Assembly: GCA_026874595.1 (NCBI GenBank)
Contig: CM049315.1
Span: 39,946,164-40,010,163 of the forward strand
DNA: 64,000 nucleotides
DNA from: Sipunculus nudus
Lineage: Eukaryota > Annelida > Sipuncula > Golfingiida > Sipunculidae
Direction of reading: 5' to 3'
Shown here: one piece after another, positions 1 to 9,937 of the stretch
Numbering within the stretch: the stretch's first letter is position 1
Layout of the letters: each line of letters begins with the position of its first letter
The notes under the pieces: model-generated
Seen by the model: only the letters and a program-made list of their open reading frames with translations
Database searches by the model: none
What the model was told of the DNA's origin: nothing
Made by a program: the position numbers and the translations under genes

Positions 1-917
1 TGAAATTCATATTAATAAAGTACATTTTGAGTTTCTTTAAAAATGAGTTTTCTATTCACTATAGACCCAACATTAAAATAAAATGTTCTGTAACATGTGT
101 TTATGGCCTCAATGTTGAAAATGGAATGTTTGAACACTTAATGGCTAATAAATGATCATGTCAGTTTAAATTGTGAGGCTTAAATTGATAAAAGATTGCA
201 ATCACCAAGATGTGGAAAATTTTCAAAGTTCCGTATACCACCGAGCACAGAAAATTATTATTTTTCAGAATATATAAAATTGCCCTCAAGTTATTGAGAC
301 AAAACTAAAGCAATATTTACACACACCCCATTAGAGTCTATTAAGATAAGAAAAAAAAAATAAGTTAAGAAATCAACACAACAATAGGTGTAAAAAATAA
401 AACATAATACTGAGGATGAGCCATCCATGTGGCTTCAAGAAAACAGTGGCCCCACAACAATAAAGCATTTTAAAAGCACAATCCTGCAAGCATATATAAT
501 GGATAGTGTGCATTTTCAAGATATTTGTTTTGCCACTTTAATTATTTAGGTAAAACTGGGAATATTTAAACAGGTCAGACCAATTAACACTCAGTGTGAA
601 GCACTGAAAAAAAATGTAACTTGCTTTTTAAAAGATTATCAAATTAATGAACAATTAGCTAGGTTCCCAGGGCAGCAGCTTGGCGATATTAAAGAAAACT
701 TCAAGAATAAAATATTTACACATACCGAAGAGCAAGTCCTTATACCTTTAAAATATAATAGGCAGAGAAATTTACAACTTGATCAGATTACAAAACAATA
801 AATTGATTGAACAAAAGCCAACAATCTGGTGACAAACAAATTGTATTAGGAATTATGCCCAGCCAAACCTAGCAATGCCCAGTCATAACCATGCAAACCC
901 CACACCTAGCCTTATAA
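1..917. other. AT-rich sequence, no gene seen
   Basis: No credible exon, RNA gene or repeat boundary was recognised here. The sequence is AT-rich with short homopolymers and stop codons in all frames. Confidence 0.5.
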
Positions 918-1095
918 AACAAGGGCCATGTGGGTCACGGCGCTCAGCTGAAACTGATTTTGAAAATATTTTTATAACGTTCAGACTAAATGCCAATCGG
1001 GAATCTGACCATTCCAAACCTTGAACAGGATCTGGTCCAGACCAAATCCTGATTCAGGCTGTAATTTGATGTAAAACTGAAAAACGCCTTCTACT

Positions 1096-1125
1096 CCCCC
1101 CCCCCCCCCCCCCCACACACACACA
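1096..1125. repeat. poly(C) run followed by (AC)n
   Basis: A run of about 19 C is followed directly by ACACACACACA. It lies inside the interspersed repeat at 918-2206. Confidence 0.9.
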
Positions 1126-1239
1126 AAGGGGTTCTCACTTTATTGGTGGGCCTTGTATAAATCAAATTTGAAACCAATATATTAATCCAAAAACTTAAGC
1201 TATCATTCAGAAAAAAAACATGTTGACAGATGGCCACTG

Positions 1240-1397
1240 TGACCTTGACCTCTAACCTTGTGACCCCAATATTAATCAGGTTCTTCCCCTATTGGCAGGT
1301 CAGATATATGTGCAAGATGGAAGGTTTGGGATGAAAAGTTTGGCTATTAATGTATGCACCATCTTTCAAAATGAGTGGGTTGGGTGACCTTTGACCT
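1240..1397 (+). promoter_or_regulatory. Nuclear-receptor-type half-sites inside a repeat
   Basis: TGACCTTGACC at 1240-1250 and TGACCTTTGACCT at 1385-1397. The second is the exact reverse complement of a DR1 element (two AGGTCA half-sites spaced by one base), the classical RXR/HNF4/COUP-type site. Both lie inside a repeat, so the motif is probably spread with the family. Function is not shown. Confidence 0.35.
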
Positions 1398-2177
1398 TAT
1401 GACCCCTAAATTCATAGGTTTCTTGTGTTAAAGGTGGGCCATATGCAAGTCAAGTTTGAAACCCATATGTCAATCCAAACTGGAATTATCATCAGGAAAC
1501 AAATATGACGGACATACATAAAGACAAACAGAAGGACAGACGAACAGAAAGGGTGATTACCACAGGACATCCACTTACTCAAGTGGGGCCCTAATAAACA
1601 CAAGTTTTCAGAACACTGATGAAACCACAGTTGCATATCTTATATTATCAATATAATTTGGCAGTCTCAAAATAAAGGAAAAAAACTGGTAAGAATTCAG
1701 GCGGCGCCACCCATCTTCAAGAACTGAAGAAACAAGCCACAATCAATGAACACACCCGTATAGGACAGTAGATGAAATCGCAGTCGAGAACCGGACTCAA
1801 TTGCTGTCATTTTATATTCTCAAAAACAAGGGAAATGGTCGTAAAAATCAGAAAAAAATGCAAGTGGTGCCATCCATTTTCGGGAACTGACAACCCTAGT
1901 CATTGTAAACATTCAAGCCAAGACTCAGAGCAATACAAGCATTAATTGTCAAGATACTGAAGTTTTGTATGAAATTTTAATTGTTCTTTGTGGGTAATTA
2001 CGACCGCCGTTAGGTCGAAGAATATAGGTCACAGTAACCTTATTTCAGGTTTCCAAGGAGATTCTTTATGGATCTCCCTGGATATTCAGTTACAGGTTTC
2101 TAGATCCAATGGTGTCAAAACGTGCCAGTCTAACAAACAGACAGACAGACGGAAGATGGATACTGACTGATCACGAT

Positions 2178-2206
2178 AGCTAAGTTGACTTACAGTCAGC
2201 TTAGCT
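2178..2206. other. Terminal hairpin of the repeat family (AT-pair version)
   Basis: AGCTAAG and TGACT pair with AGTCA and CTTAGCT around a 3-nt loop. The other two copies have AGCTCAG/CTGAGCT, so one base pair changed on both sides (A-T versus C-G) while pairing was kept. This is direct evidence that the fold matters. Confidence 0.7.
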
Positions 2207-2259
2207 GAAAAGTCTCTATAGCTTCAACAATTCTGTTTAGTGAGAAAAACTTTTTTTTC

Positions 2260-2577
2260 TGATTTTCAATAAGTGCATTATGTACGGGCCCATAACTTCA
2301 GTATTTTAAACATGTCCAAAACCAGAGTAGTGGTTTTGAAAATAAGCAAGGTTGAAGTGTAACAATGAGTTTTTAATGGGAAATTGAGGTTTTCCATAGT
2401 ATCCAAGAGGGACAAAGACCTACTGATAATTTTTTCGGTAAAAGGAGATTTTAGGGACATCTTAATGTATGCCAAATTTCGGATTCATATGTCTAACAGT
2501 TTCAAAACGTCCCCTTTAAATGTATTTCCGGCCGTCCGTCATGACTATAGCTCAGATGACTTGTAGTCAGCTGAGCT
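2260..2577 (+). mobile_element. Second, truncated copy of the hairpin-ended repeat family
   Basis: This stretch ends in CCGTCCGTC-type sequence and the hairpin AGCTCAG..CTGAGCT at 2549-2577, the same end as the elements at 918-2206 and 16015-17174. Its body is unlike the core of those two, so it is a different subfamily or a fragment. No coding capacity was seen. Confidence 0.5.
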
Positions 2578-3228
2578 TTAATTAAAATCAGTGGAGAAGT
2601 AAGGAAGGAGGAGCATGTTTTTGTGATTCTGGAAAAGTGTGCATAAATCTAGGACCAAATTTAGCTAAAAATGTAAATAAAATCAACAAATTTACCAAAT
2701 GATATGCCTCCACCTAAATTAATACATGTGTAAAATATAGTGCAAATTAATGCAATCATTTCTCAGAAAAGCTTCCTGTTGTATCAGCATTTAATGAAAT
2801 AATCATAATCATGCCTAAAGCGCCTTGTCTTACATTTTATGAAAATTTAGTTAGGCCAAATTCCTTCAAAATTTGCTTGGTAAGAAGAATAAATATCTAA
2901 ATGATGCAAATACTTTCTTATTTTAGATTTGATACATTAGTGTTAAAGGTTTTATAAGCTGCATTGCTCTAGTCAGATTCCTAATGGGCCCACAATAAGT
3001 AAACACAAACTAACAAATAAATCACCAAAAATGTGCGGGCACCACCAACTTCTGTATGTGGGCACAAGTATCTATACAGCCGTTAATAAGAAAAGCTGCT
3101 AGTATTAAGAGATGAATAACAAACGATAGACAGACCAGTCATGGTGCTGGAGCTCAACGATGTGCTAATGATGATGTATACACTGTAGGGATCTTGATAG
3201 AGAGAAGACTCAAAATAAAAAAAAATTA
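2578..3228. other. Intergenic, no gene seen
   Basis: AT-rich sequence downstream (on the minus strand) of the poly(A) signal of the small gene at 3444-4982. No exon or repeat boundary recognised. Confidence 0.45.
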
Positions 3229-3234
3229 TTTATT
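3229..3234 (-). promoter_or_regulatory. Poly(A) signal AATAAA
   Basis: AATAAA on the minus strand about 210 nt after the stop codon at 3444-3446. It fits a short 3' UTR for the terminal exon. Confidence 0.45.
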
Positions 3235-3443
3235 TTAATATCAAAAGCATAAATTACAATGCATCCAAATTGCATGAAAAAAATGTTATATATACCACTC
3301 ATCTGTAGATTTAAAAGGGACCAATGAGTCATGAAGATCACCTGTTAACAGTTCTTAGACTGTGAAATCTCAGTTAGATGTCCAGCGCCATTTAAGACAC
3401 ATGTTTCTATACTATCTCCAACTATGACTGTTGATCCCAAATC

Positions 3444-4982
3444 TCAATCATCATAGGTAAAGATGATGAAAGGCTCAGCTCCCTCAGCAGACTTGAATGT
3501 GTTGTTTCCAGTAACATCCTCCTTGGAAGAAAAAAAAATAAATTACATATATGAACTAACAGGAGTAAATCTTGTAGAATAACTGATATTCTGATAATAA
3601 CAATTTTACATACTAACATGTTCCAGATACAACTTGTGTCATACATCAGATGGGGCTATTCAAAGTTAACATTGATACTAAGTTTCAATTTAATCAGTGC
3701 ATGAGGCATTAGCAACTGATGCTTTTGTATAAAATGCTTTTGTAATCAAAGTAAAAGTGCTTAATTATGGGAAAAGATAGTAGAAAAATTCCTCTTAATA
3801 CTCTCCATGAGCAAATCATGCATATCAATTTCAGGAAAATATATAAAAAGCCTGATTTTACAAAATCACATGCCTGCTGTTACCTGGCAGTTACCAGCAA
3901 AAGTGAATAAAATTAAAGAGTGACACAGCTTGTCTTGTGTTTATCAAACTAATCACGACTAAGTATATGTACATCTATAGAGTTCCAGTACGGTTTTGGA
4001 CTGCGTGACAAGGCAGTATCACACATTCCTCACATTTTATTTCCTGATGTTAACCAGGCCCGGTGACTGCTGCACCTGTGGGCCCTGGCTGTGTAATCGT
4101 CAACATTGTTGGGTCTTACCACAGAAGAATCTCCGAAAAGTGCTCACTCTGGGTGGGGCCTCTGCAGAGATTCGAACTCACGACCTCCCGAGTCATTTGT
4201 TCTACCCATGAGCCACAGAAGCCGGTTAAGAGGACCTAACCATTGTCCTCCCTCTACTTACACCACTACCATGAGAGGATTTACCATTTTTCTATTATCA
4301 AGTGTTATGCTTTCCACCTTTGGACTTAGCTAACGTAACCCTAAAGCCTGATATGAAGATGGGGTTTTAAATTTCCGACCTTCATAAGCCAGGTTGGTGG
4401 TAAAAAAATGCCATTTGGAGCATTAGTTCAGTCACTGGCCTTTTGTTAACTTCTCCGAGCTAGCTCAAAGGGATACGGGAAGTGTAACTCGCTTCACACG
4501 TACACGTCTGTTGCAGCTAGCTACATTGTCACAGTTCTTGGTTCAGACGGCGTGTGAAATGTGCATTATTCGTTGTATTTGATATGGCAGTTCATTATTC
4601 ATGAAATAGAAAGCAGAGGGGCTCACTCAATCAACGTAGCCGCCACAGACCTGATAGTATGAAAATGGTGTTACTGGCACTATCTTAATCACAGGCACTC
4701 GTTTCCAGCACTAAAATGGCCTAGAAACCGTAAACACGTTGAGTATAGGCGATATACCAGTTATAAAAGAACAAGGTAATGAACTCCACCGCTACGCGGG
4801 CAAGACAACTTTTTTTTCACAAGTCCGAATTCCGGAGAATTATCCGCTTCACAAGCATGATCGCGCGCCTTTTTGTTGAAAATATCTTTATTTACAAGAT
4901 TAAACTTCCAAATATAAAAGTTCCCCACACTAACCGCGAATTCCAGCACGTTTATTTCAGCTGCGGCACCGTCATTTGTCAT
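3444..4982 (-). CDS. Small two-exon gene, product not recognised
   Basis: Exon 1 coding part is 4982-4935: ATG, 16 codons beginning MTNDGAAAEINV, then a GTTAGT donor in phase 0. The terminal exon is 3521-3444, preceded by a pyrimidine-rich tract ending TTCCAAG. It encodes 25 residues ending FIIFTYDD and a TGA stop, also in phase 0, so the two join in frame to a 41-residue protein. The 1.4-kb intron contains a SINE (3957-4226), and no convincing middle exon was found, though one could be missed. A poly(A) signal follows at 3234-3229. Upstream lie ETS-like and CRE sites, as in TATA-less housekeeping promoters. The residue composition of the last exon looks coding rather than random. I do not recognise the family and assign no function. 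The two exons could belong to a longer protein or to different genes. Confidence 0.45.
3957..4226 (-). mobile_element. tRNA-derived SINE, decayed
   Basis: On the minus strand it opens with a tRNA-like head (TGGCTCATGGG A-box type, GTTCGAATCTC B-box type) and continues into the body shared with the SINEs at 13076, 40972 and 43823 (GGCCCGGTG, GTGTAATC, GACTGCGTGACA on the plus strand). Internally deleted, with no clear target duplication. It sits in the intron of the small gene, on the same strand. Confidence 0.7.
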
Positions 4983-5234
4983 GTATACATTTACTAGTTG
5001 CGGAAGTTGACGTCATCCCGGGCTTAATGTATGTTATGGTTATAGAACAGACGTCAATGTATACAAAACAAGTGACATAATGGTCCTGGTTGTGTTTGCA
5101 TGCCATGCTCACTGATTTCCAACTTCATTGACAATTTGACAGCTGTTTGATTAGTGCGCCCAAAAGAGATGTAGAAAACGACTGGTACCATGCAGCCAAT
5201 CACATACCCCAGCTCAGGGGGAAATCCATTCTGT
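4983..5234. promoter_or_regulatory. Candidate bidirectional promoter with ETS, CRE and CCAAT motifs
   Basis: CGGAAG (ETS core) at 5001-5006 and TGACGTCA (full CRE) at 5008-5015 lie within 35 bp of the minus-strand ATG. A CCAAT motif lies in the spacer near 5195. The mirror arm keeps the CRE at 5241-5248 but has CGGATG in place of CGGAAG. There is no TATA box. This arrangement is typical of housekeeping promoters, and activity is inferred only. Confidence 0.45.
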
Positions 5235-5273
5235 CCGGGGTGACGTCAACATCCGCAACTAGTAAATGTATAC

Positions 5274-5321
5274 ATGACAAATGACGGTGTCGCAGCTGGA
5301 ATAAACGTTCTGGAATGCGCG
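5274..5321 (+). pseudogene. Mirror copy of exon 1 in the right arm
   Basis: This 48-nt copy of the first coding exon keeps ATG, frame and GTTAGT donor but has three amino-acid changes (A6V, E9G, F15C) against one silent change (GTG to GTT). No downstream partner exon was found on the plus strand. It is likely a non-functional duplicate, or the start of a diverged transcript. Confidence 0.45.
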
Positions 5322-5564
5322 GTTAGTGTAGAGAACTTTTATTTTTTGAAGTTTAATCTTGTAAATAAAGATGTTTTCAACAAAAGGCGCGTGATCATGC
5401 TTGTGAAGCGGATAATTCTCCTGAATTCGGACTTGTGAAAAAAAGTTGTCTTGCCCGCGTAGCGGTGGAGTTCATTACCTTGTTCTTTTATAACGGGTAT
5501 ATCGCCCATACTCAATGTGTTTACGGTTTCTAGGCCATTTTAGTGCTGGAAACGAGTGCCTGTG

Positions 5565-5938
5565 CTCGAGAGCTGGGTCACAAATGTGATACGAACTTTC
5601 AACGAGGCTATGGCAACAAAGCAACCTATGCAGCAAAAAATTACGAGGGAATATTTATCAGGGTATTACTCGCACCATATAGGAGCTGCACAACCAAATG
5701 AAACAATTGATTTCCTTTCTACGATGAAAGTTTTCAAAGTGGGATTGAAATTCAATTAAAAGGACACTATATAGCAATATGTGCAATGTTAAAATGAGTG
5801 GTTTTGCCTAACTGTAATGAATAAATGAATGAATGAATGAATGCTTTTATTTCAGACACATACATTGGTCTATATATTGATGATTATTATGGCATTATTA
5901 TAAGAAATAATAATGTGGCAATACCAGTGAATATTTGG
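5565..5938. other. Spacer; one unassigned 67-codon ORF
   Basis: An open frame on the plus strand (5556-5759) runs out of the inverted repeat into unique sequence. It matches nothing I recognise, and its start codon lies at the repeat edge, so I do not call it a gene. A short (AATG)n-like tract lies near 5820. Confidence 0.35.
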
Positions 5939-6452
5939 CTACCGGAATGTAGAAGACAAATACAGTTTGTACAGACATGATTTACCGAAAATCTCAAAAT
6001 TACTCATGGTATTGATATACACATTGTTAACATCATTGTTAAAGGCAATATCATGCAATGTGCCATATTCATAACATACATCCACCAAAGCCTGTAATCC
6101 CTTCACAAAAGGTGAAAACAGGACGGCATCATCCGCGTGCATTGGGTGATTTTATTTCGCATTACTTCTACAACTTCCGGTTGGCTAATTGTTTAGCTCA
6201 GCCCTCAAGTCATGCATACAAATATTGAATAACAAAGGCGAAAGTATCCCCTTTGCCTGACTCCGTTTGTGGCATTTCAGAGTAAGTCAGGTTCCACCTG
6301 ACACACATTTCTTGATTAATATACCAATAAAATAGTATTCGAATGATAAATATGGGAATGTTTCGTCCTAAGAGCTTGTTAAAATGAGTGTATATGACAG
6401 TTCTCGAAAGCCGCTGAAGCGCCAAGGGCACACACAAACATATTAAACCCAT
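5939..6452 (-). pseudogene. Non-LTR retrotransposon reverse transcriptase fragment, dead
   Basis: Two adjoining minus-strand frames read as a decayed LINE RT palm. The first has NKLLGRNIPIFIIRIL, then WYINQEMCVRW. After a frame break and a PLLFNI-type stretch comes HADDAVLFSP, the catalytic (Y/H)ADD motif, followed by GLQALVDVCYEYG. Motif A upstream and the thumb downstream are missing, and in-frame stops interrupt the link between the parts. No UTR or tail was recognised, so this is an internal fragment. The clade (Jockey/CR1 or RTE-like) cannot be fixed by eye. Confidence 0.75.
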
Positions 6453-7045
6453 ATAAGTATAATAGATTAAACATTCTTTAAGAGTGTAAATACAGAATTC
6501 TGTTCCAAGTGCTTCCTTAAAGCAAACTATTTATCAGTGGTGTACAGGTAATAAACCATTGTAGAATACAGAAACATTCCAAGTTATTTGGAAATGACTG
6601 GTGACATTGCAATAGGCCTATAGTTTCTCTTGCCATTCGCCGAGTGACTTTTACTTTTAACTATTGGTACTATAACACTCTGCATTAAAGTCTAAGGTAA
6701 ATTAACATGCATTTTAACATACGAAAATAACAGAGAGAGGGGCTTGGCTATGTAAAGTGTGGCATATCTGATATGTTCTCAAGTCAGGTTGTATAAAAGA
6801 ATTTGAAAGAAAATTGACTGAACGTTTAATCAATAACACAATATTGGCGTCTCGTTGTCCTGACAAACTGCTGTTTGCCAGAAGAGAGTTCATCACGACA
6901 CCGCCTCGGGGACTAAATTGCGTGTAACCCGCTACTCTTTTTCACTCCTTTTCTTGCCTGGCCCTTCCTGTTTGTTGGCTTGGCTGCTCTTAGGGTCTCC
7001 TCGCCAATCGTCACCCTTCACTTTTTTTTTACTTTGTTTTCTCAG
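6453..7045. other. No gene seen
   Basis: AT-rich sequence without recognised repeat structure. A pyrimidine-rich stretch builds up towards 7045, where it serves as the acceptor tract of the candidate exon that follows. Confidence 0.4.
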
Positions 7046-7105
7046 TCAAACCGATGGAGAAGGTCGGGAAGAGGGTCTCATAATCACCAACCCACCCAGG
7101 CAGCG
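7046..7105 (+). CDS. Candidate internal exon, 60 nt, gene unknown
   Basis: A long pyrimidine tract ending TTTTCTCAG precedes a 60-nt segment with two open frames, followed by a strong GTAAGG donor. In one frame it encodes QTDGEGREEGLIITNPPRQR. The length is a multiple of three, so the exon is symmetric. No partner exons were identified on either side and the family is unknown. Splice-like signals of this strength can occur by chance in AT-rich DNA. Confidence 0.3.
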
Positions 7106-8105
7106 GTAAGGGCCTATATAAAACGACAGCTACTGGACATTTTATTAGTAAATCACAGGATAAATATTTCATACGTACTGAAATTCTGTTAAAGGTTGGG
7201 CAATAGACATTTCACTGTTTCCTTGTTTTAAATGATGTGTGAAATCAATATACCAAATGTTTTCCATGCATTTAGGTGAATTTGATGTGGAATCGTGAAA
7301 ATATTGCTTTTTTTAAGACGAGGCCTTCACGCGGATATATAATTGGCGGGGGTATGTGCTCTCTAGTGCTTTCTATTTAATTTTTCCATGTACTTCAGTT
7401 GTAACGTTATAATCCTCCTTATAATTGAAACTGAATACATTGAACAGCATTTACATCATTTAATCAGCGTCTTTGTTCAAAAGTACTCGCACTTGTAGTC
7501 ATGCGTACTTTCTAGAATATTCAGCACTTCTTATCAAACACTTTCATCAAAATGGCCGTAAAAGTACTCGAGTACTATTCAGTATTCATAAAAACGAGTA
7601 TTTAAAAAAAATATACATCACATTCTTCTTTATCAAATCAATGCCAGACAAAAAGTACAAAACAGGAATTAGCTGTTATAAAGTCACATTGGCAATAATT
7701 ACCTCCGGTAATGACTAATGATAGGTGATTGTTCGCTCGAGTTTTCAGTGAGTAAAGGCTTTAACCGAGTTAATCCCAGTTAGCACATAGAGGGTCGGCT
7801 AGTAACTATGAGGATTATCAGTATTACCATGATAAATTATGTGCTGCTTTAGACAGGTTCATCACAGCACACGATGGAGCTTTAGCTAACTCAGGGTATA
7901 TTTTAACGTGCGGTCGGCCACTTTTGTTTACCTATAACTGGAAACGTGCAGCTGTAATTCTACATTTTGCGCAGTTCTTAAATTTTAAGTTTTGTTCCCG
8001 TGACTAAAATCTACATTTATGTCGATGATTAGATAATTGAATTTCATCGTTCACTTATGTCAAGGCTATACACGAAGTAATTGGCTCTGTTTGCAAATAT
8101 TTCTG

Positions 8106-8151
<46 letters not shown>

Positions 8152-9521
8152 GTTTTCATGATTTCATTCACAATGCATTAATAATATATATATATTGTAT
8201 GAATGTTATCAATGGAAATACGACAGATAATAGACTTCACTTTAGATTAAAAACAAATACAATCAAAAAGTATCCATTTAGATGTAAGTACACAAGACTA
8301 TAACTTCCCATAGTTATAGTCTAGCACACTCGGCTATAAATATATTTATATATGAGCAAGTAAAATCCCGCAACATTTTATAATTTAATGCCGAAAGGGG
8401 CACTATTTATTTCAAATTTCTAAATTTCCTTAAAATATAACTGAGCAAACTCCTGAAGTGAAGAGTCATTGAGTTGTCTGAGAAAATAGTTTGTTCAAAC
8501 GGGTAGGATTAAAATCATATGTGAAAACATAAGAGACATCTGACATTCAGTTGCAGAAGCGTGTCCAGGAGTGGGCTAAGACCACCCCCCCCCCCCCACC
8601 CTTCCGCTTTTTTTCAGCTAAAGCAATCTTTTTTTTTTTCGAAACCAGGGGACCTTTATAGGTTAGTCATTTGTCCTTCTAGGTTTGACCCCTCTTTTAC
8701 CTAAATCCAGGATCCGCCATTGAGTGCATGTCATTTGTTTGTCGGTGAGGATAATATCCACTTACTTTACCGAGATACCACGGCATTTCGTCTTAAAGAG
8801 ACAGTTATCACAGAAACTTCCGGAGTAATCTGAGGGCACTAACTACCTGGCAAAACACATTTAAAGAAATATAAAAAAAAAACAATTTGCAGATACATAA
8901 ACATTTGGAATAATATGTGTATTATCTCACTCTATTAATGCAAAAGCCTCCTGAAAAACACCCCAACATTTTTACCTCTTATTAACTTTTTTATACTTTG
9001 ATATGGTTCTGTGTGTGAGTGAACACAGTCCACTCCTGCACAAAAAGAAAAAACTTGGAAATAGAAACCCAGAGGAAACATCGGTTAGAAGCTTGAAAAA
9101 TCTTGATTTGTGAAATTGCGCGGTACAGCTAGCAGATGGCGTACGCGGTATGTCTATGTTTACCGCGCTGCTCGCGCCCGGTGCAAGCTTTCATGTCATT
9201 TGAGCGGGTGTTCAGCATCTCCGGCAAGATTCCGTCAAGTGGGCCGCGCTTTTCAGACCTAACTGTTCTATAAATGTATCGTGTCAAAATACCTTATGGT
9301 ACAAATTGTCTTGAATTTTCAATGGAAAACTTTTATAAACAAAGTGCGTTCTTGCATAACTATGCGACATAGGTCTGTCAACTGAAGGTACTCGTTTATG
9401 TACTTATGAGTACTCGGTACTCGTTCAGGAATACATGTATAAAAATGGCTATAGAGTACCGGTTCTCAATCATTACTCGAGTACTTTCTAAGTACCCAGA
9501 CCCAACTCTGCACTTAATGGC
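7106..9521. other. No gene seen; microsatellite and short poly(C)
   Basis: Contains a TATATAAAA sequence near 7115, a (TA)n tract at 8108-8156 and a poly(C) run near 8582. Around 7480-7600 and again at 9385-9490 are dispersed GTACTCGAGTAC-type sequences, apparently two copies of one repeat. The second is interrupted by the LTR at 9522. Confidence 0.4.
8108..8156. repeat. (TA)n microsatellite
   Basis: Uninterrupted alternating A and T over about 49 bases. Confidence 0.95.
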
Positions 9522-9937
9522 TGTTACAGGTGTCCTTTTTATTGTGTGCAGCGGTCTTGCATGTGTTTCTTTTGTTGTGCGCAGGGATGCTCCATGCGTT
9601 TTTTACATTTGGTTCGTGTGCTACGCGTAGCACTTTTTTATATCGGCCCGCCTGGCCGGGTGTTGTAGCCTCGGTTTAATCCGCATTGGTTGAACCCTTC
9701 ATACACAGCGTTCTTTGTTCTAGTATGTTCTTTTAGCGTGTGTACTGTGTATTATGGATTGTTCGTGAAAGGGAATTTTCTAGAGTTTTCGGGAAAAGGT
9801 TATAAAAAGAGGCCGTGTTTTAGAGCCGAGAGAGAGGCGAGAGTATATTCCAGCGGACACAGAAGCGTGTATGTCAGTTTGTGGGACCTATTCCTTCATC
9901 ACGCATACGTGATCTGTTGGTATAAGGTTCCGTAACA
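9522..9937 (+). mobile_element. Internally deleted solo LTR, plus orientation
   Basis: Starts TGTTACAGGTGTCC and ends GTTCCGTAACA, the termini of the LTR family at 12095 (there on the minus strand). TATAAAA lies near 9801, followed by GAGCCGAGAGAGAGG as in the other copies. About 400 bp between the GTGATCTG side and the GGGACCTATTCC side are missing compared with 12095-12880. The flanks (ATGGC and TGGTT) do not form a target duplication. Confidence 0.75.

Larger units (their letters stand above)
918..2206 (+). mobile_element. Interspersed repeat with tandem core, hairpin at right end
   Basis: The left end (ACAAGGGCCATGTGGG, then CGCTCAGCTGA) matches the left end of the element at 16015. The right end is the hairpin at 2178-2206. 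From about 1670 it has two core units, each with a GGCGGCGCCACC- or GGTGCCATCC-type motif, a GGAACTGA-type motif and the TTTCAGGTTTCCAAGGAGAT block, as in the element at 16015. It has no coding capacity. The tandem core and hairpin end resemble non-autonomous Helitron/Helentron-type or 'pearl'-type elements of bivalves, but that class assignment is inference. Confidence 0.6.
4690..5564. repeat. Large inverted repeat duplicating promoter and first exon
   Basis: The left arm is about 4690-5022 and the right arm about 5235-5564, with roughly 210 bp between them. Shared landmarks in reverse complement include the CACAGGCACTCG ends, the TGACGTCA sites, the exon-1 ATG and GTTAGT donor, and about 245 bp of intron. 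The arms differ by scattered substitutions and small indels, so the duplication is not brand new. There is no target duplication at the outer edges, so it looks like an inverted segmental duplication rather than a transposon. Confidence 0.85.

Noticed and set aside
5556-5759. 67-codon frame downstream of the right palindrome arm
   Set aside because: Starts inside the repeat edge. No acceptor or family was identified to link it to the mirrored exon 1.
9522-9937. ATGG(C/T) as imperfect target duplication of the short LTR
   Set aside because: It would require the LTR to end GTAAC instead of GTAACA, unlike all other copies.
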